Source of the DNA: Entamoeba invadens IP1 | Taxonomy: Eukaryota > Evosea > Mastigamoebida > Endamoebidae | DNA: 64,000 nucleotides | Reading direction: 5' to 3' | NCBI RefSeq assembly: GCF_000330505.1 | Contig: NW_004440199.1 | Coordinates: 50,811-114,810 of the forward strand | Shown: positions 53,847 to 64,000 of the stretch, piece by piece | Position numbering within the stretch: position 1 is the first letter of the stretch | Layout of the letters: each line of letters opens with the position of its first letter | Notes under the pieces: model-generated | What the model was told of the DNA's origin: nothing | What the model saw: the letters and a program-made list of their open reading frames with translations, nothing else | The model's database searches: none | Made by a program: the position numbers and the translations under genes

Positions 53847-55961
53847 ATGTCAATTTCAACTGAACAACCCAACTCTTTTACTACTTCACATTACAATTAT
53901 GAAGTGAAACACACTAAATGTGTGAATGATGTCTATAACACGCCATTCACCTTTTGTTCCAAAATCGAAGAGCAGTCGACTGAGGACTTTCCCGTAGTCT
54001 TCTTGCCATATACTCTTTCAAACGATTTATTAAAACCATTATCTGCTCGGGTAACTTTAAATCAAAGTGGGATCACTACTTTTTATCTACCCGCCATCAG
54101 TTATTCATTGACTTCTGCCATTCAAAGTCATCACCTTTCCTTTGCCACTCCATGTAAAATCCCACAGATCGAGTCCTATTTATATGACATTCTAACACTC
54201 TTCATCACAACAAAATTGCCTCCAGTGACTCTTGAAGACTTTTATATTTACGACGAGAGAGGAAAATACAGTGCCTTTGGCGATGTCTGTTTTTGGCTCG
54301 ACGTGCACTCCCCCACCTTCACTTTTTTTATAACACAAGAGAAATCAACGAAACACATCGACAACGACTTTTGGCCTAAAAAGAAGGAGATTGAAAAGAT
54401 CAAACAATCGACCGTCGCAGACTGTTTGGCGTTTATAAAAAGCTTTTTAAAGGCTTGTGGGTATCGCTATGACACGTGTCTCCGTATCGCAAATTTCTTA
54501 GTCGAACTCAACGCCGCGACGGACTTCTATCAAATTAAGAAGAGCGATTACTACAACCACCTCCACTCATTGAAGTGTGGTGATGAGCTTGACTTAGACA
54601 AGTTAGAAGTGCTGACTTCGGACGCGCGCGATTATTTCCCCGTCACCGACTTGAAAATAGTTTACACCGAACATCAACAATATCAAAAGATGTACTTCGC
54701 GAGTACCCCAAACCAACGAACACCAAAACACCTTGGCGGCGGGGCCTTTGGACAAGTCTTCCAAGGGAGATATCTTGTCGATGAGAGATATCTCGACGTC
54801 GCGGTGAAGTTCTTTATCGTCGATAATACAGTGAATAACCCGGAACACACGCGGGATGCTAGTTATTACAAGGAAATGCACCTTTTGAGTAGTTTGAGGT
54901 ATGAGCCAAATGTCACGGAGATTGTCGGGAAGTGCGACGAGCACAAAATCATCGTGCAGAAGTTGTACGAGAAGAATGTCTATAATTACATCAATGGGAG
55001 GAGGAACGTCGTCTTCCAAGATGTAGAGGAGAGTCGACACGCGTTGATGTATATAGCAGATATCATTACCTCCGTCTTCAATTTGAAGGAAGTCGGGGTA
55101 CTCCATAGGGACTATAAGATGGAGAACACGTTCATTAAAGAAGGAAGAGCTTTTATAGGAGATTTTGGAAGCGGGGTTGTTCTCTCGAAGACTATCACAG
55201 GACTAACGGAAAATGTCACTTTAGCGAATTGCCCGCCAAATTTCTTTGTGGAAAAGGATAAGAGAAAGGTCGATAATTACACCGTCGCAATTATAATAGC
55301 AAATTTCTTCTTTTGTGTAAATAACACGACTAAGGAATCGCAATATAACTTTTTCTGTCATATGGATAATACAACAGCAACACCAGAGAATAATGTGATG
55401 AACGACACTTATACTAATCTGAAAAGTAATTTGGAAAAATATAAGACGGAGTTTCTTGTTCAAGAAAAGCTGATTGACTACGTCAGTGAACTGAAAACAA
55501 AACTTTTGATTGTGTTGGAAGAGGGCAGGTTCAACGTCAAGGACGACGGCAAAGGGACAAAGGCACTGTCCTCGATACTTGATAATACAAAGAAATGGCT
55601 AAAAAAGTTGTATAATGTCGATTATGTCCAACTTGATCATCGGATTGGTGATACAGAAGAAGATATGTGCAATAGTTTTGAGGCAATGTATAAGATAGAA
55701 GGCAAGAAGTTGGAGAATCACCCATATGCATATCTATTGTTTAAAGAAGAAGTCGAACAAAAAAGGTATAAAGAAGCGTTGGGAGTTATGTTTTATGTCT
55801 TGCAAGCGATGGTGATAGAAGGCGCGAGAAAGAAAGACGGTACTTTGTTGGATAGTTTGTGGATAATAATAAGAGAAGTGTGTAGGTTTGTCGATGAAAA
55901 GAAGAAGAAGATATTGGTGGACTTGGCAGAATCAATTACATGTGTTATAGACTCAAAATAA
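53847..55961 (+). CDS. protein kinase with long N-terminal region, 704 aa
   Basis: Residues about 290-520 form a Ser/Thr-type kinase domain: GGGAFGQVF (glycine loop, ~294), VAVKFF (Lys), YYKEMHLL (helix C Glu), LHRDYKMEN (HRD, ~420) and GDFGSG (DFG, ~439). The usual APE at the end of the activation segment appears as CPPNFF, so this is somewhat degenerate, but the catalytic residues are kept. The first 290 residues show no domain I can name; they contain a Cys/aromatic-rich part (FTFFITQEKS...). The C-terminal 180 residues look helical. No signal peptide or membrane segment. Substrates and pathway are unknown. Confidence 0.8.
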   Translation: MSISTEQPNSFTTSHYNYEVKHTKCVNDVYNTPFTFCSKIEEQSTEDFPVVFLPYTLSNDLLKPLSARVTLNQSGITTFYLPAISYSLTSAIQSHHLSFATPCKIPQIESYLYDILTLFITTKLPPVTLEDFYIYDERGKYSAFGDVCFWLDVHSPTFTFFITQEKSTKHIDNDFWPKKKEIEKIKQSTVADCLAFIKSFLKACGYRYDTCLRIANFLVELNAATDFYQIKKSDYYNHLHSLKCGDELDLDKLEVLTSDARDYFPVTDLKIVYTEHQQYQKMYFASTPNQRTPKHLGGGAFGQVFQGRYLVDERYLDVAVKFFIVDNTVNNPEHTRDASYYKEMHLLSSLRYEPNVTEIVGKCDEHKIIVQKLYEKNVYNYINGRRNVVFQDVEESRHALMYIADIITSVFNLKEVGVLHRDYKMENTFIKEGRAFIGDFGSGVVLSKTITGLTENVTLANCPPNFFVEKDKRKVDNYTVAIIIANFFFCVNNTTKESQYNFFCHMDNTTATPENNVMNDTYTNLKSNLEKYKTEFLVQEKLIDYVSELKTKLLIVLEEGRFNVKDDGKGTKALSSILDNTKKWLKKLYNVDYVQLDHRIGDTEEDMCNSFEAMYKIEGKKLENHPYAYLLFKEEVEQKRYKEALGVMFYVLQAMVIEGARKKDGTLLDSLWIIIREVCRFVDEKKKKILVDLAESITCVIDSK

Positions 55962-56290
55962 GTCATTTAAGTGCAATACTTTTGGTTTATGTGGAAGAAT
56001 AGATCCTGTTGATATAATATGTTATCTATACTAATTTCAGCTTTAATGTTGAATATTATTAGTAACTCTTAGTAGTATTTGAATAAATATTTATAGATAT
56101 TAAATGTTATATTTATAGATTATTAAGTGGAATCTAACATGCAAAGTAGAGGATATAAATAGAGGGTAATGACTACATTCTTTCCTTAAATGACTTGTTT
56201 TTAAATGGTGATTGAACTGTATCAGTGAAGATTGAAATCCAAATTAAAATAAGTGTTGTGAAAAATAATTAATAGTTACAGTGCTAGCGT

Positions 56291-57280
56291 ATGACTCGAT
56301 TACTTATTTTAATACTTCATGTCTTTACGGTCTTTTCGATGGACCCCCCCAAACCAAACACTCCACCCCCTAAAGAAGAGATGCAACATACAGTACAACA
56401 TCCAACACAGCAGCCTCCACAACATGTAATTCCACAAATAGTTATTACTCCACCAGAAGAAGGTGCAACAGGAGGTGCAGATGAAGTTGACTACCCAACT
56501 GCTTTTCCTCAAAGTCCTAAAAAGACTATTGGCCAAAAAATTAAGGAGTGTCTCTTACCAAGTTCAAGATGTCAAAGTCCAGTTCATCAAACAGTTTTAG
56601 AAACAGACGAAGAACCATTTCCAACACAAGAGTTTATTGACCGACTTATGCTATATGAACAACACCACGATTTGTTCATGCGTGATCTTCACTTTCTTCA
56701 AAATCGAGCTCGACGTAAAGGAATCAAATTTCCAATTGAATTTGCAGACAAAGTCCTTCGAATTAAAAACGAAGAGATGGAGAACCACAAGTTCTTTGCT
56801 AAGATCATAGAAGAGAAAACTGCAACATATGAAGAGTTCATTATTTTTCTTAAAAATATTATTCAATTGTATCAAACAGAAAATATTAAAGAAGGATATG
56901 GTTACTATTTAAAATCAATTCCAGCTGCTTTGGAAGCTGCCGAAGACACGTTCTATATGAATAAAATACCAAAAAAGCGGATGCGTCATCAAATCTTTCT
57001 CAACATGTTTTATTACAGAGAAAAGCTTGAACTCATAAGCTTATTAGCACTCTACTTTAAATGTGAAACTACAGAAACATACCTTTTAGCTCAAAAGAAC
57101 ATGGAGATGTTCATGGCTAAATTAGAGAGTGAAGCTGACAAAAATTACCTCAAAAAGAAGAAATTTGAAGAGCGCCAAAGACGACTTTGGATTGTCAGAA
57201 CACCTCCAAGAGTCTCTCTTTCACGTATAGAAGCTCAAGAAGAGAAAACAGCAACAAGTGACATTTATCACCATTCTTGA
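56291..57280 (+). CDS. helical protein, possible RhoGEF (DH)-like, 329 aa
   Basis: The N-terminus (MTRLLILILHVFTVFS) resembles a signal peptide or signal anchor, followed by a Pro/Gln-rich stretch (residues 18-60) and an acidic segment. From about residue 110 the protein is strongly helical (EFIDRLMLYEQHHDLFMRDL, FADKVLRIKNEEMENHKFF, EGYGYYLKSIPAALEAAEDT). The order of these helices vaguely resembles a Dbl-homology domain, of which Entamoeba has many, but a DH protein behind a signal peptide would be odd. I therefore give the call with low weight. If the start lies downstream, the hydrophobic N-terminus would vanish. Confidence 0.45.
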   Translation: MTRLLILILHVFTVFSMDPPKPNTPPPKEEMQHTVQHPTQQPPQHVIPQIVITPPEEGATGGADEVDYPTAFPQSPKKTIGQKIKECLLPSSRCQSPVHQTVLETDEEPFPTQEFIDRLMLYEQHHDLFMRDLHFLQNRARRKGIKFPIEFADKVLRIKNEEMENHKFFAKIIEEKTATYEEFIIFLKNIIQLYQTENIKEGYGYYLKSIPAALEAAEDTFYMNKIPKKRMRHQIFLNMFYYREKLELISLLALYFKCETTETYLLAQKNMEMFMAKLESEADKNYLKKKKFEERQRRLWIVRTPPRVSLSRIEAQEEKTATSDIYHHS

Positions 57281-57603
57281 CCATCACTTTTATAATTTAA
57301 CGTCTTTTTATACGCCTTTTCGCTCTATTAAACCATACACATTCTACTTCATAATCACCAAGTAAATCAATAATAATATAATAAAATATAATAAAATATA
57401 ATAAACACTTTTAATATGTAATAGTATTATAATATTATAATATTATATATAAATAATATATTAAATTATTATAATAACATAATACATCTAGTGTTACTTA
57501 AACGATTTTTAATAAAAGAAATAGGGCAATTAATTTATTTATTGATAAACCAATAACAAGAGGTAACGACTTAAATAACTCAAACAGTTAAAACAGAAAT
57601 ACA

Positions 57604-58284
57604 TTACATCCTATTAGCAAACAGATCAGCATAAGCTTGATTTATCTTGAGCATATAATCGACGTTATAGTTTCTTTCTTCTGGTCTTCCTCTCTTAGCG
57701 ATGTTTTGTAATTGTTTCTGTGGATTAGACGAATAGAGGTACATCAAAAGATCTCCTCTTGTTTCCACTGTTTTAAAGATGAGTCCTTTCAAAGAATCAA
57801 ATACGTTTTGAGCAGACAAAGTAGCCATATCTCTGACTTCTATTTTCAAGTGTGATGATGATGGGATACCATATTGGACTTCTAGTTCTCTAACTCGTTG
57901 AATAAGTCTATCATACCCTTCTTGTGATATTCCGCCGTCATTCAACGACTGTCGTGTGAAGACTCCGACGGAGTCGAAAGGACCTCTTTCCATCACAACA
58001 ACTCGTTTCGTCCCACAGAAGTCTTTCAGTTGTGCGTTGTAGCAGTCTAAGATGAACGACTGGAACTCAAAGCAATTCATCCGGCAATGTAAAAAGTCCT
58101 CCAAGTACGCTTTCCCCTTCTCCGGTGAGTAATCAATGAACTCTTTGATCACTCCTATCTGCTCTCCATAGATCTTTTGAAGGCGTGTGATCAATGTGGA
58201 CTTCCCCACGCCCACTCCTCCGGTGATAATTAAAAAGGACGTCTTCTTAGCGTTCGAACTATTCGTAGTAAAAACTACGGGCAT
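57604..58284 (-). CDS. deoxynucleoside kinase family protein
   Basis: The 226-aa protein has a P-loop ITGGVGVGKST at residues 20-30, an ERGPFDSVGVF segment (dNK ERS-like catalytic region) and a lid RGRPEERNY, the layout of the dNK family (deoxyadenosine/deoxyguanosine/thymidine kinase 2 type). It phosphorylates deoxynucleosides to monophosphates. Entamoeba species are reported to lack ribonucleotide reductase, so salvage would be essential; that is literature knowledge, not visible here. Substrate specificity cannot be read. Cytosolic, intronless. Confidence 0.8.
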   Translation of the reverse strand: MPVVFTTNSSNAKKTSFLIITGGVGVGKSTLITRLQKIYGEQIGVIKEFIDYSPEKGKAYLEDFLHCRMNCFEFQSFILDCYNAQLKDFCGTKRVVVMERGPFDSVGVFTRQSLNDGGISQEGYDRLIQRVRELEVQYGIPSSSHLKIEVRDMATLSAQNVFDSLKGLIFKTVETRGDLLMYLYSSNPQKQLQNIAKRGRPEERNYNVDYMLKINQAYADLFANRM

Positions 58285-59138
58285 TGACTTTCTGAGTTAA
58301 GTTTTTCTTTAAATACTCCTCGGGGCGTCCACGATTTGTGGAAAATGGAAAACCCCATTTGGGTGGTTGTTTGAGGAAAAGTACAATTTGTGGAAAAAGT
58401 CTATTTTTTTGAGGGTTTCAAGCTTCTAGATTTTTTTATAGTAAAATTGAGTAAAAAATGATGGTAGAAAACGGGAGAATTGGGATTGTTTGAAATGATA
58501 AATATTTTTAGTATCTAAAGAAGATAAGTAATGTGAAGATAAAAGATTGTGTTTTATTCAATGTACTATAATATATAATTACAATGCTATACTTTAAACT
58601 ATTAAATAAGTTTGTGGGTCTACTAAAAAAAAATGCAAATAAATAATCTGAAAAAGACAAAATTTGCGTCGATGTTTCTCTTTTTTCTTTTTTCAAATTG
58701 AAGAAAAAGAGAGAAAAATAGGGTTTTGTTTATTATTTTTTCAAAACTGCATAAATTTATTTTTTAAATGTTTTTTATAATAGTTTTATAATACTTTTTA
58801 TTAATTCTCAATTATTAATTCACTTTTGGTTTTTTTCTCAAAATAGGTTTTAAATATATTTTTGTGTGTGTTGCTTTTTTAAAACTCAATCACCTTAAAA
58901 TAATTTTAAATATATATTTTTTTTATAAATATAGTTAAAATATATAATTTAAATATATATTTTAATTGTCATATTATATTTTTAATATACTCTATTTTTA
59001 ATTTCAATAACTATATATTATAAACTATTTTATTCTAAATAATTATAATTATGATACTAGTAAATATAATAATAGAACATTAATAATTGTAAATTAGACT
59101 TTATTAATAAACAAAACTAAACAAAAAACATTTTAGAA
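58285..59138. other. AT-rich divergent/terminal spacer
   Basis: No gene is supported. The 60-codon frame at 58508-58696 is AT-driven. The first 100 bp upstream of the dNK start is less AT-rich, with tggaaaatggaaaacccc and tgtggaaaaagt repeats that might be promoter elements. Confidence 0.5.
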
Positions 59139-62100
59139 TTAGTCTGCATTATTTTCACTGAGTTGCTTCTTAAGTCTGTTAGTTCTATTTTCAATAAGTC
59201 CTTCGATCTTGTCTTGTTCGAATCCGCAATCCAAATGAGTGTGATTTACAACATCATCATCGACTCTGACAATCATCTTAGTTACGTGGTCGAAATTCGG
59301 TCTTGCTTCAGGCTTTTGTTTCCAACATTCATCAATCATTGTTTTATAAAGAGAAGGCATATTATCTTTTAAAGGGAGTCGTTTTCCACTCTCGACGTGG
59401 TTTTTAATTTCAAATATAGATTTGAAATCCTTATAAGGCTCTTCTTGGTAATAGACTTCCCAAGCAGTTATAGCAAATGAATAGACATCACCTGCAAATG
59501 TATATTCATCTGTAAAAGTCTCAGGTGCAGCATAAATAGGTGTACCAAGACCTTTGTCTTCATTATTTTTCTTCAACGTTTTCTTAGTGAATCTTGACGT
59601 CCCAAAGTCTGTGATTTTGATAGTGCAGGCGCTGTTAAAGTCAAATGAATTGACTAACATATTCTCAGGCTTTAAGTCAAGATGCATAATTCGATTCTCA
59701 TGTAAAAATTGCATACCTCGTGCAGTATCAAATAACATTCGTACCTTCAACTTGTATGGTAGAACTACATAATCCTCCTTTTCTTTACGTAAATACTCTC
59801 CCAATGAGCCAAGTACAAAGAACTGAATCACCATAGATACTTGTTGGATATATGTCACCGATCCCATGTAATTCGCAATAAACGGATTCCTCAATTTACT
59901 CATAATCTCACACTCTTGAATAACATTCTTTTTTAACTCTTTCATCTCCTCTTCATCCAAATTCTCCCATCTAAACTGTTTTACAGCGACAGGGACACTC
60001 CTGTAATACCCAATATACACCCGACCCATTGCTCCTTCTGCTATTGGTTTTTCTGAAATATTCAATTCATCTAGATCAATATGAGTCGAACTTGCTGCAT
60101 CTGTCGTGATGGTAATGTTGTAATACGATTGTGTTAAAATGTTCTTCTTCAATTTTTCCATTTGCTTTGCATCATCATTCGTCCAATTATCAAATGTCTT
60201 GTTCTTCAGTAATTCAGCAATTGAATGGAGTGTAGTTTTGGATTTGGAGAACCACACTGTATAAGGTATCTTCATTCCTCTTATTCTTGTTGTGCAATGA
60301 ATAGTCAAATATGCAGTCATTGTCTTAACTGATGAATTTGGTCTTAAAATAAAGACTTGAGGGTCGAAGTGAAAGACGTATTTTGGGCAGTCGGGTACAT
60401 GGAATATGATCATCATCCTATTGATCAATACCTTTCAATACTTTTGTAAAAATAACAGTAACCAAAAAGACATACACATGTTAAATAGTAAATGAAAATA
60501 ACAAACCATTTGTTCCTACTTCTATTTTTAATTTCCATCCTTTCAAATCGGGTGTCGCCAATATCAGTCGCTTTTTCATCGTTTCCAAAGTCCAAAGAAG
60601 TTGGACTCAATTCATATTTAGAGAGTTTTGAAGGCTCTTTTTTAGATGAGCCATTGATATACAAGTAATATATCGGTTGCTGCTGTTTAAATGTTTCAAT
60701 AGACACTTTATCTGTTTTAACAATAAGAACAATAATACCAATAAGTACGAGGATAACAACAATAAACCCTATTATAGACCCAAAGACAATGCCCAAAATC
60801 CCACTAGTAGTAATAGAGGGTTTGTAGCAGTTTCTTTTATCCGTTGGATTTGTCACATACCCTTCAGCACAATAACAAGTCAAGTTGCAATTGGTACCAC
60901 CATCACACTCTTCTGTAAATAATGGGTTGGTGTCTATTTTTCCATTTCCACACAATTCATGTTTACAATTTCCTTGCCCATCACTGAAAAACCCCAATTC
61001 AGCATTACATTCACAATTTTCTCTGCAGCCGTCACCACCAATTTTACACATATCTCCAATGATGTGCCCACTTGTACATTGAGAGGAAATACACAGGTGA
61101 TTTTTGAGTGTTGTTCCCGGCTCACATTTACAGTATTGGTCGCAAAAGAGTGAATCAAATAAACACTTTCCATTAGAGTCTTCATTCCACGTTCCTTTGT
61201 CGTAACATTTTCTATGACAATTGTCTCTACATGTTATTCAATTATATTTATAATCATAACATTTGTATTTATAGAATAGTTTGTATATCATTATAAAAAG
61301 TGTAAATAATATTTATATCAAAGAACAAACCCACCATATCCATCATTACAAACACACTTCCCTTCACGAGTTGAACATGACCCATACCCCTTTTCATGGT
61401 GACAATCATCTGGACAAACGACTGATATCTCAAGTGTGATTAAAGCTTTTTGGTCATTGGTCATGACTGCAAACGTTCGTTTCCCTTTATCACTTCCTTT
61501 AATTCTTACAAGAAAGCCTTCATTGTCGATATCCTTATAAGCACCATACCTCTTTCCATCCCAAGCTTGAACACAAGTAGTTCGTATAGCACCGTTTTCG
61601 TCTTTTTCTTGTATGTATTCTTGTAAATAACATATTCTATTCTGTTTTCTTGCGTCTAGAAGGACAGTGTAATTCCCATTGAATTCTATTTCAAAAACTG
61701 CCAACTCCATATAAGTCTGTGGAATACACGCGGGCGCGCCAGTGATAGCAACATCAGCAAAGTCGATATCCCAACTGATTTTCTTATCGAGATCAACGGC
61801 GAGTGGAGTTATATCACTTTGGTTGAACTCCCTCAGAACTCTTCCAAGTCGTCCTTCTTGTTCTGCAATTTCCAAATAGAAGTCTGCAAATGCGTAGTCT
61901 TTTGTCCTTAGAAAGATATAATAATATTTTAAATCGGTAATATTGTCTCGTAATATATTGGGGATTTGGTGTCTGTAGTACTTCTTTTCTTCCGGCATGA
62001 CGGTGTACCCATAGCAATTCTTTCTTTGTCCTCTTTGGGATTCTGTTACTGCAGATGTTAACTCGTAGTCTGTGTTGTTTTCTTTTGTGATAACAATTAA

Positions 62101-62523
62101 GAAGTGGTCTGTAGTGATAGAGTCTGCTCTTAACTTAAACCATTGCCCCAAATTGTATTTCTTCTCCTTTGAACAGAACCCATAATCAACATAACTATAT
62201 TGGTCAATTCGAACTTTGATGGGTTGATTCAAATAAACTTCCGTTAGATACTCTTCTGGTGGTAACCAAGAGCCATCAGCTTTAATTATTTTGTTTGTGC
62301 TTAATATACAATCAGTACCATTGGTAATGTACACATCTGATGTATCAAGATACGGATTGTTAAATCGACAATAATTACAAGAACGGTCATTGTCATACTC
62401 AGTCTTACATTCTCCAGTACATGTGTACTGGGTAATACAGCCATCTGGACATCCCGGAGAACACTGGAATGAATACACTAAAGTGAACAACATAAGTAAG
62501 AACGTGCAAACAATATAACACAT
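59139..62523 (-). CDS. Entamoeba-type transmembrane kinase (TMK), three exons
   Basis: TMKs are receptor-like surface proteins abundant in Entamoeba. Exon 1 (62523-61331) encodes a signal peptide (MCYIVCTFLLMLFTLVYSF) and most of the ectodomain; exon 2 (61226-60507) the Cys-rich EGF-like repeats (CKCEPGTTL, CECNAELGFF, CYCAEGYV) and the membrane segment GILGIVFGSIIGFIVVILVL (about residues 540-570); exon 3 (60417-59139) the kinase. Introns are 61227-61330 (gtttgttc...gtag) and 60418-60505 (gtttgttattt...caatag), both phase 2. The kinase has AEGAMGRVY, VAVKQF, MHLDLKPEN, TDFGTS and YAAPE, so HRD is HLD, a non-RD form; the lysine, catalytic Asp and DFG are intact, so activity is possible. Total 1063 aa. 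Reading frames that appear separate in this region all belong to it. Confidence 0.85.
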
Positions 62524-64000
62524 CTCTTTGAACCTTGTGATTTTGAGCGATAAAATCCTTTATATAGACCTTTTCTATTTAAATTTTAATAAAATCAAAA
62601 GATTTTAAAAAGCTCTTTCTATTATTTTTGGGGGTTTCACATTATATTGTATTTTTTTATTTATAAACCGGCAAGCTAACTTTTTAAAAAATAACCGGGT
62701 TTACAAATACTTTTAAAAAATACATCGCTTCCAATTCAGCATTTAACGCTATTATAGCAAAGTGGTAGTATGATCTGTCTGTCCGTTTAATTAAGTGGCG
62801 TTTAATAGTTATGTTTAATAGAAATAACAATATAAATAAGGATGAATCATCAAGTTTTAATATGAAAGCCCACAAAAAAATTGGAGGTGGTTGTGGGATA
62901 CTATATCTTTTTGGTTTGAAAGCCACATAACTTTTGTTTTTGTTTTTTTCGCACCAACCGCTTGTTCTATTAACACTTTTTTATCAAGACATTAAAAACC
63001 ATTTTTAACGCTTTATAGAACTTTTGCTTTATACGAGTCAATTGAGAACATCTTTTTCCTTTGATATTATTAAATCCAACAATTGTTAACTGAACAACTA
63101 AAAAGACATAATATATCACCCTTTATTTTAATGTCTTCAGGAATGACAAATTTGAAAGTGTATATAAAGAAAATAAGTGTGGAATTCAAAAAATTTGGAG
63201 TAATAAAAGATTGGTTATTGGAATGAAGAATGTTCCAAAACTGCAAATCGTTCTGAATTACAGTGAAAAGTAGGATATCGCATATAGTAACTACTAGAAC
63301 TGTATTTTATTTTGGATGTTGATTTTCGTTAATTTATTTTAATTGTTTTATATAATTAAGTTTAACTATAATAATTATCAATTGTCCTTTTTAATAATAA
63401 TTGTAGTAATATTAAGTTATTAATATTTGGTTAACGAAGGACCATTTCCAGTCACATTCAAAATAGTAAAAATAATTCTTAATACAAACAGAAACTATAT
63501 AATTGGTTGAACAACTTAATTCAATATCAAACAAAAAGTTACAGTGTATTACCATATTGAATTAATTTGCGTTAAATACCAATTACTTCAACACCTAATT
63601 TACCCCAAAATTAATAATTGCCGACTTAAGAAATATTAATATACTAATGCACAACAAAAAAAATGTTCAATGATGTCAATATAACCGGAACAATTAAATT
63701 ATGATATATGGTATATATGCTATAATAAACTATACTATTTAACCCCCATTGTTTTTTATTCACACCAAAAGTTTTTAGAAGTTTTGAACAGAACAATTTA
63801 TAGAACTTTATACAAATTGGATATCTTTTTATAAATAAAAATTGATGTTATTAAAAATCATACATTAATTTAGTCTAAAATGCCAATAAACTCATTATCC
63901 CTTGATATTAGTGATACCCACCCGAAATTAGAATATCATTCTCTGAAATAGTAAACTTACTTGAATATTTTCTTTTTAGTGTATTGTTACAAATACTATA
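62524..64000. other. AT-rich intergenic DNA to window end
   Basis: This is the upstream region of the TMK gene and beyond. No gene, RNA gene or clear repeat is supported; aaaccggc (62664) and ccgggttt (62694) form a weak imperfect stem. Confidence 0.5.

Noticed and set aside
54603..55106. 167-codon minus-strand frame
   Set aside because: Antisense of the kinase gene at 53847-55961, whose motifs are unambiguous.
60934..61185. Separate small genes at 60425-61185
   Set aside because: They are pieces of exon 2 of the TMK gene; splicing joins them in one frame with exons 1 and 3.

Overview
The window looks like nuclear DNA of an Entamoeba, most likely the reptile parasite E. invadens. The reasons are very AT-rich intergenic DNA, compact genes with few short introns that start GTTTGTT and mostly end TAG, a transmembrane kinase (TMK) of the Entamoeba type, and an unusual density of DNA transposons. 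The species name is inference; no database was consulted. Two runs of exactly 100 N (10062-10161, 29292-29391) mark assembly gaps.

Layout. Bases 1-18142 are transposon territory. They hold a damaged piggyBac gene with a host-type intron (138-1799), an 881-bp TA-flanked MITE (4137-5017), a pogo/mariner-like element with an open 729-aa transposase (6870 to about 10161), and a graveyard of three decayed elements: a Mutator-like transposase (11511-12190), a protein-primed B-family DNA polymerase fragment of Polinton/Maverick type (12361-13089) and a hAT transposase (13380-14290). A 3.8-kb AT-rich desert follows. Bases 18143-26153 are a dense host block: sphingomyelin synthase-like protein, importin alpha, a Bet1-like SNARE, delta-COP, an RRM/zinc-knuckle protein and a BCAS3-like propeller. 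Bases 27229-33355 hold two more DNA transposons, one pogo-like with 36-bp perfect inverted repeats and one PF13359-like with inverted repeats of about 240 bp.

Bases 33578-45688 carry host genes: two unknown proteins, diacylglycerol kinase, a PHD-like protein, TFIIB, three adjacent RRM/zinc-knuckle paralogues, phospholipase D and a degenerate EF-hand protein. A third pogo-like element (46188-49615) with a spliced, intact transposase follows. The last part, 49852-62523, has a beta-propeller-like protein, a 43-aa membrane microprotein candidate, ITP pyrophosphatase, a protein kinase, a helical protein of uncertain type, a deoxynucleoside kinase and a three-exon TMK.

How the genes fit together. 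The host genes are mainly housekeeping: secretory traffic (delta-COP, Bet1-like SNARE), lipid signalling (sphingomyelin synthase-like, DGK, PLD), nucleotide salvage and clean-up (dNK, ITPase), transcription and nuclear import (TFIIB, importin alpha), and surface sensing (TMK). There is no operon-like organisation. Several reading frames that look truncated become complete once introns are recognised: importin alpha, delta-COP, SNARE, TFIIB, propeller, TMK and two transposases.
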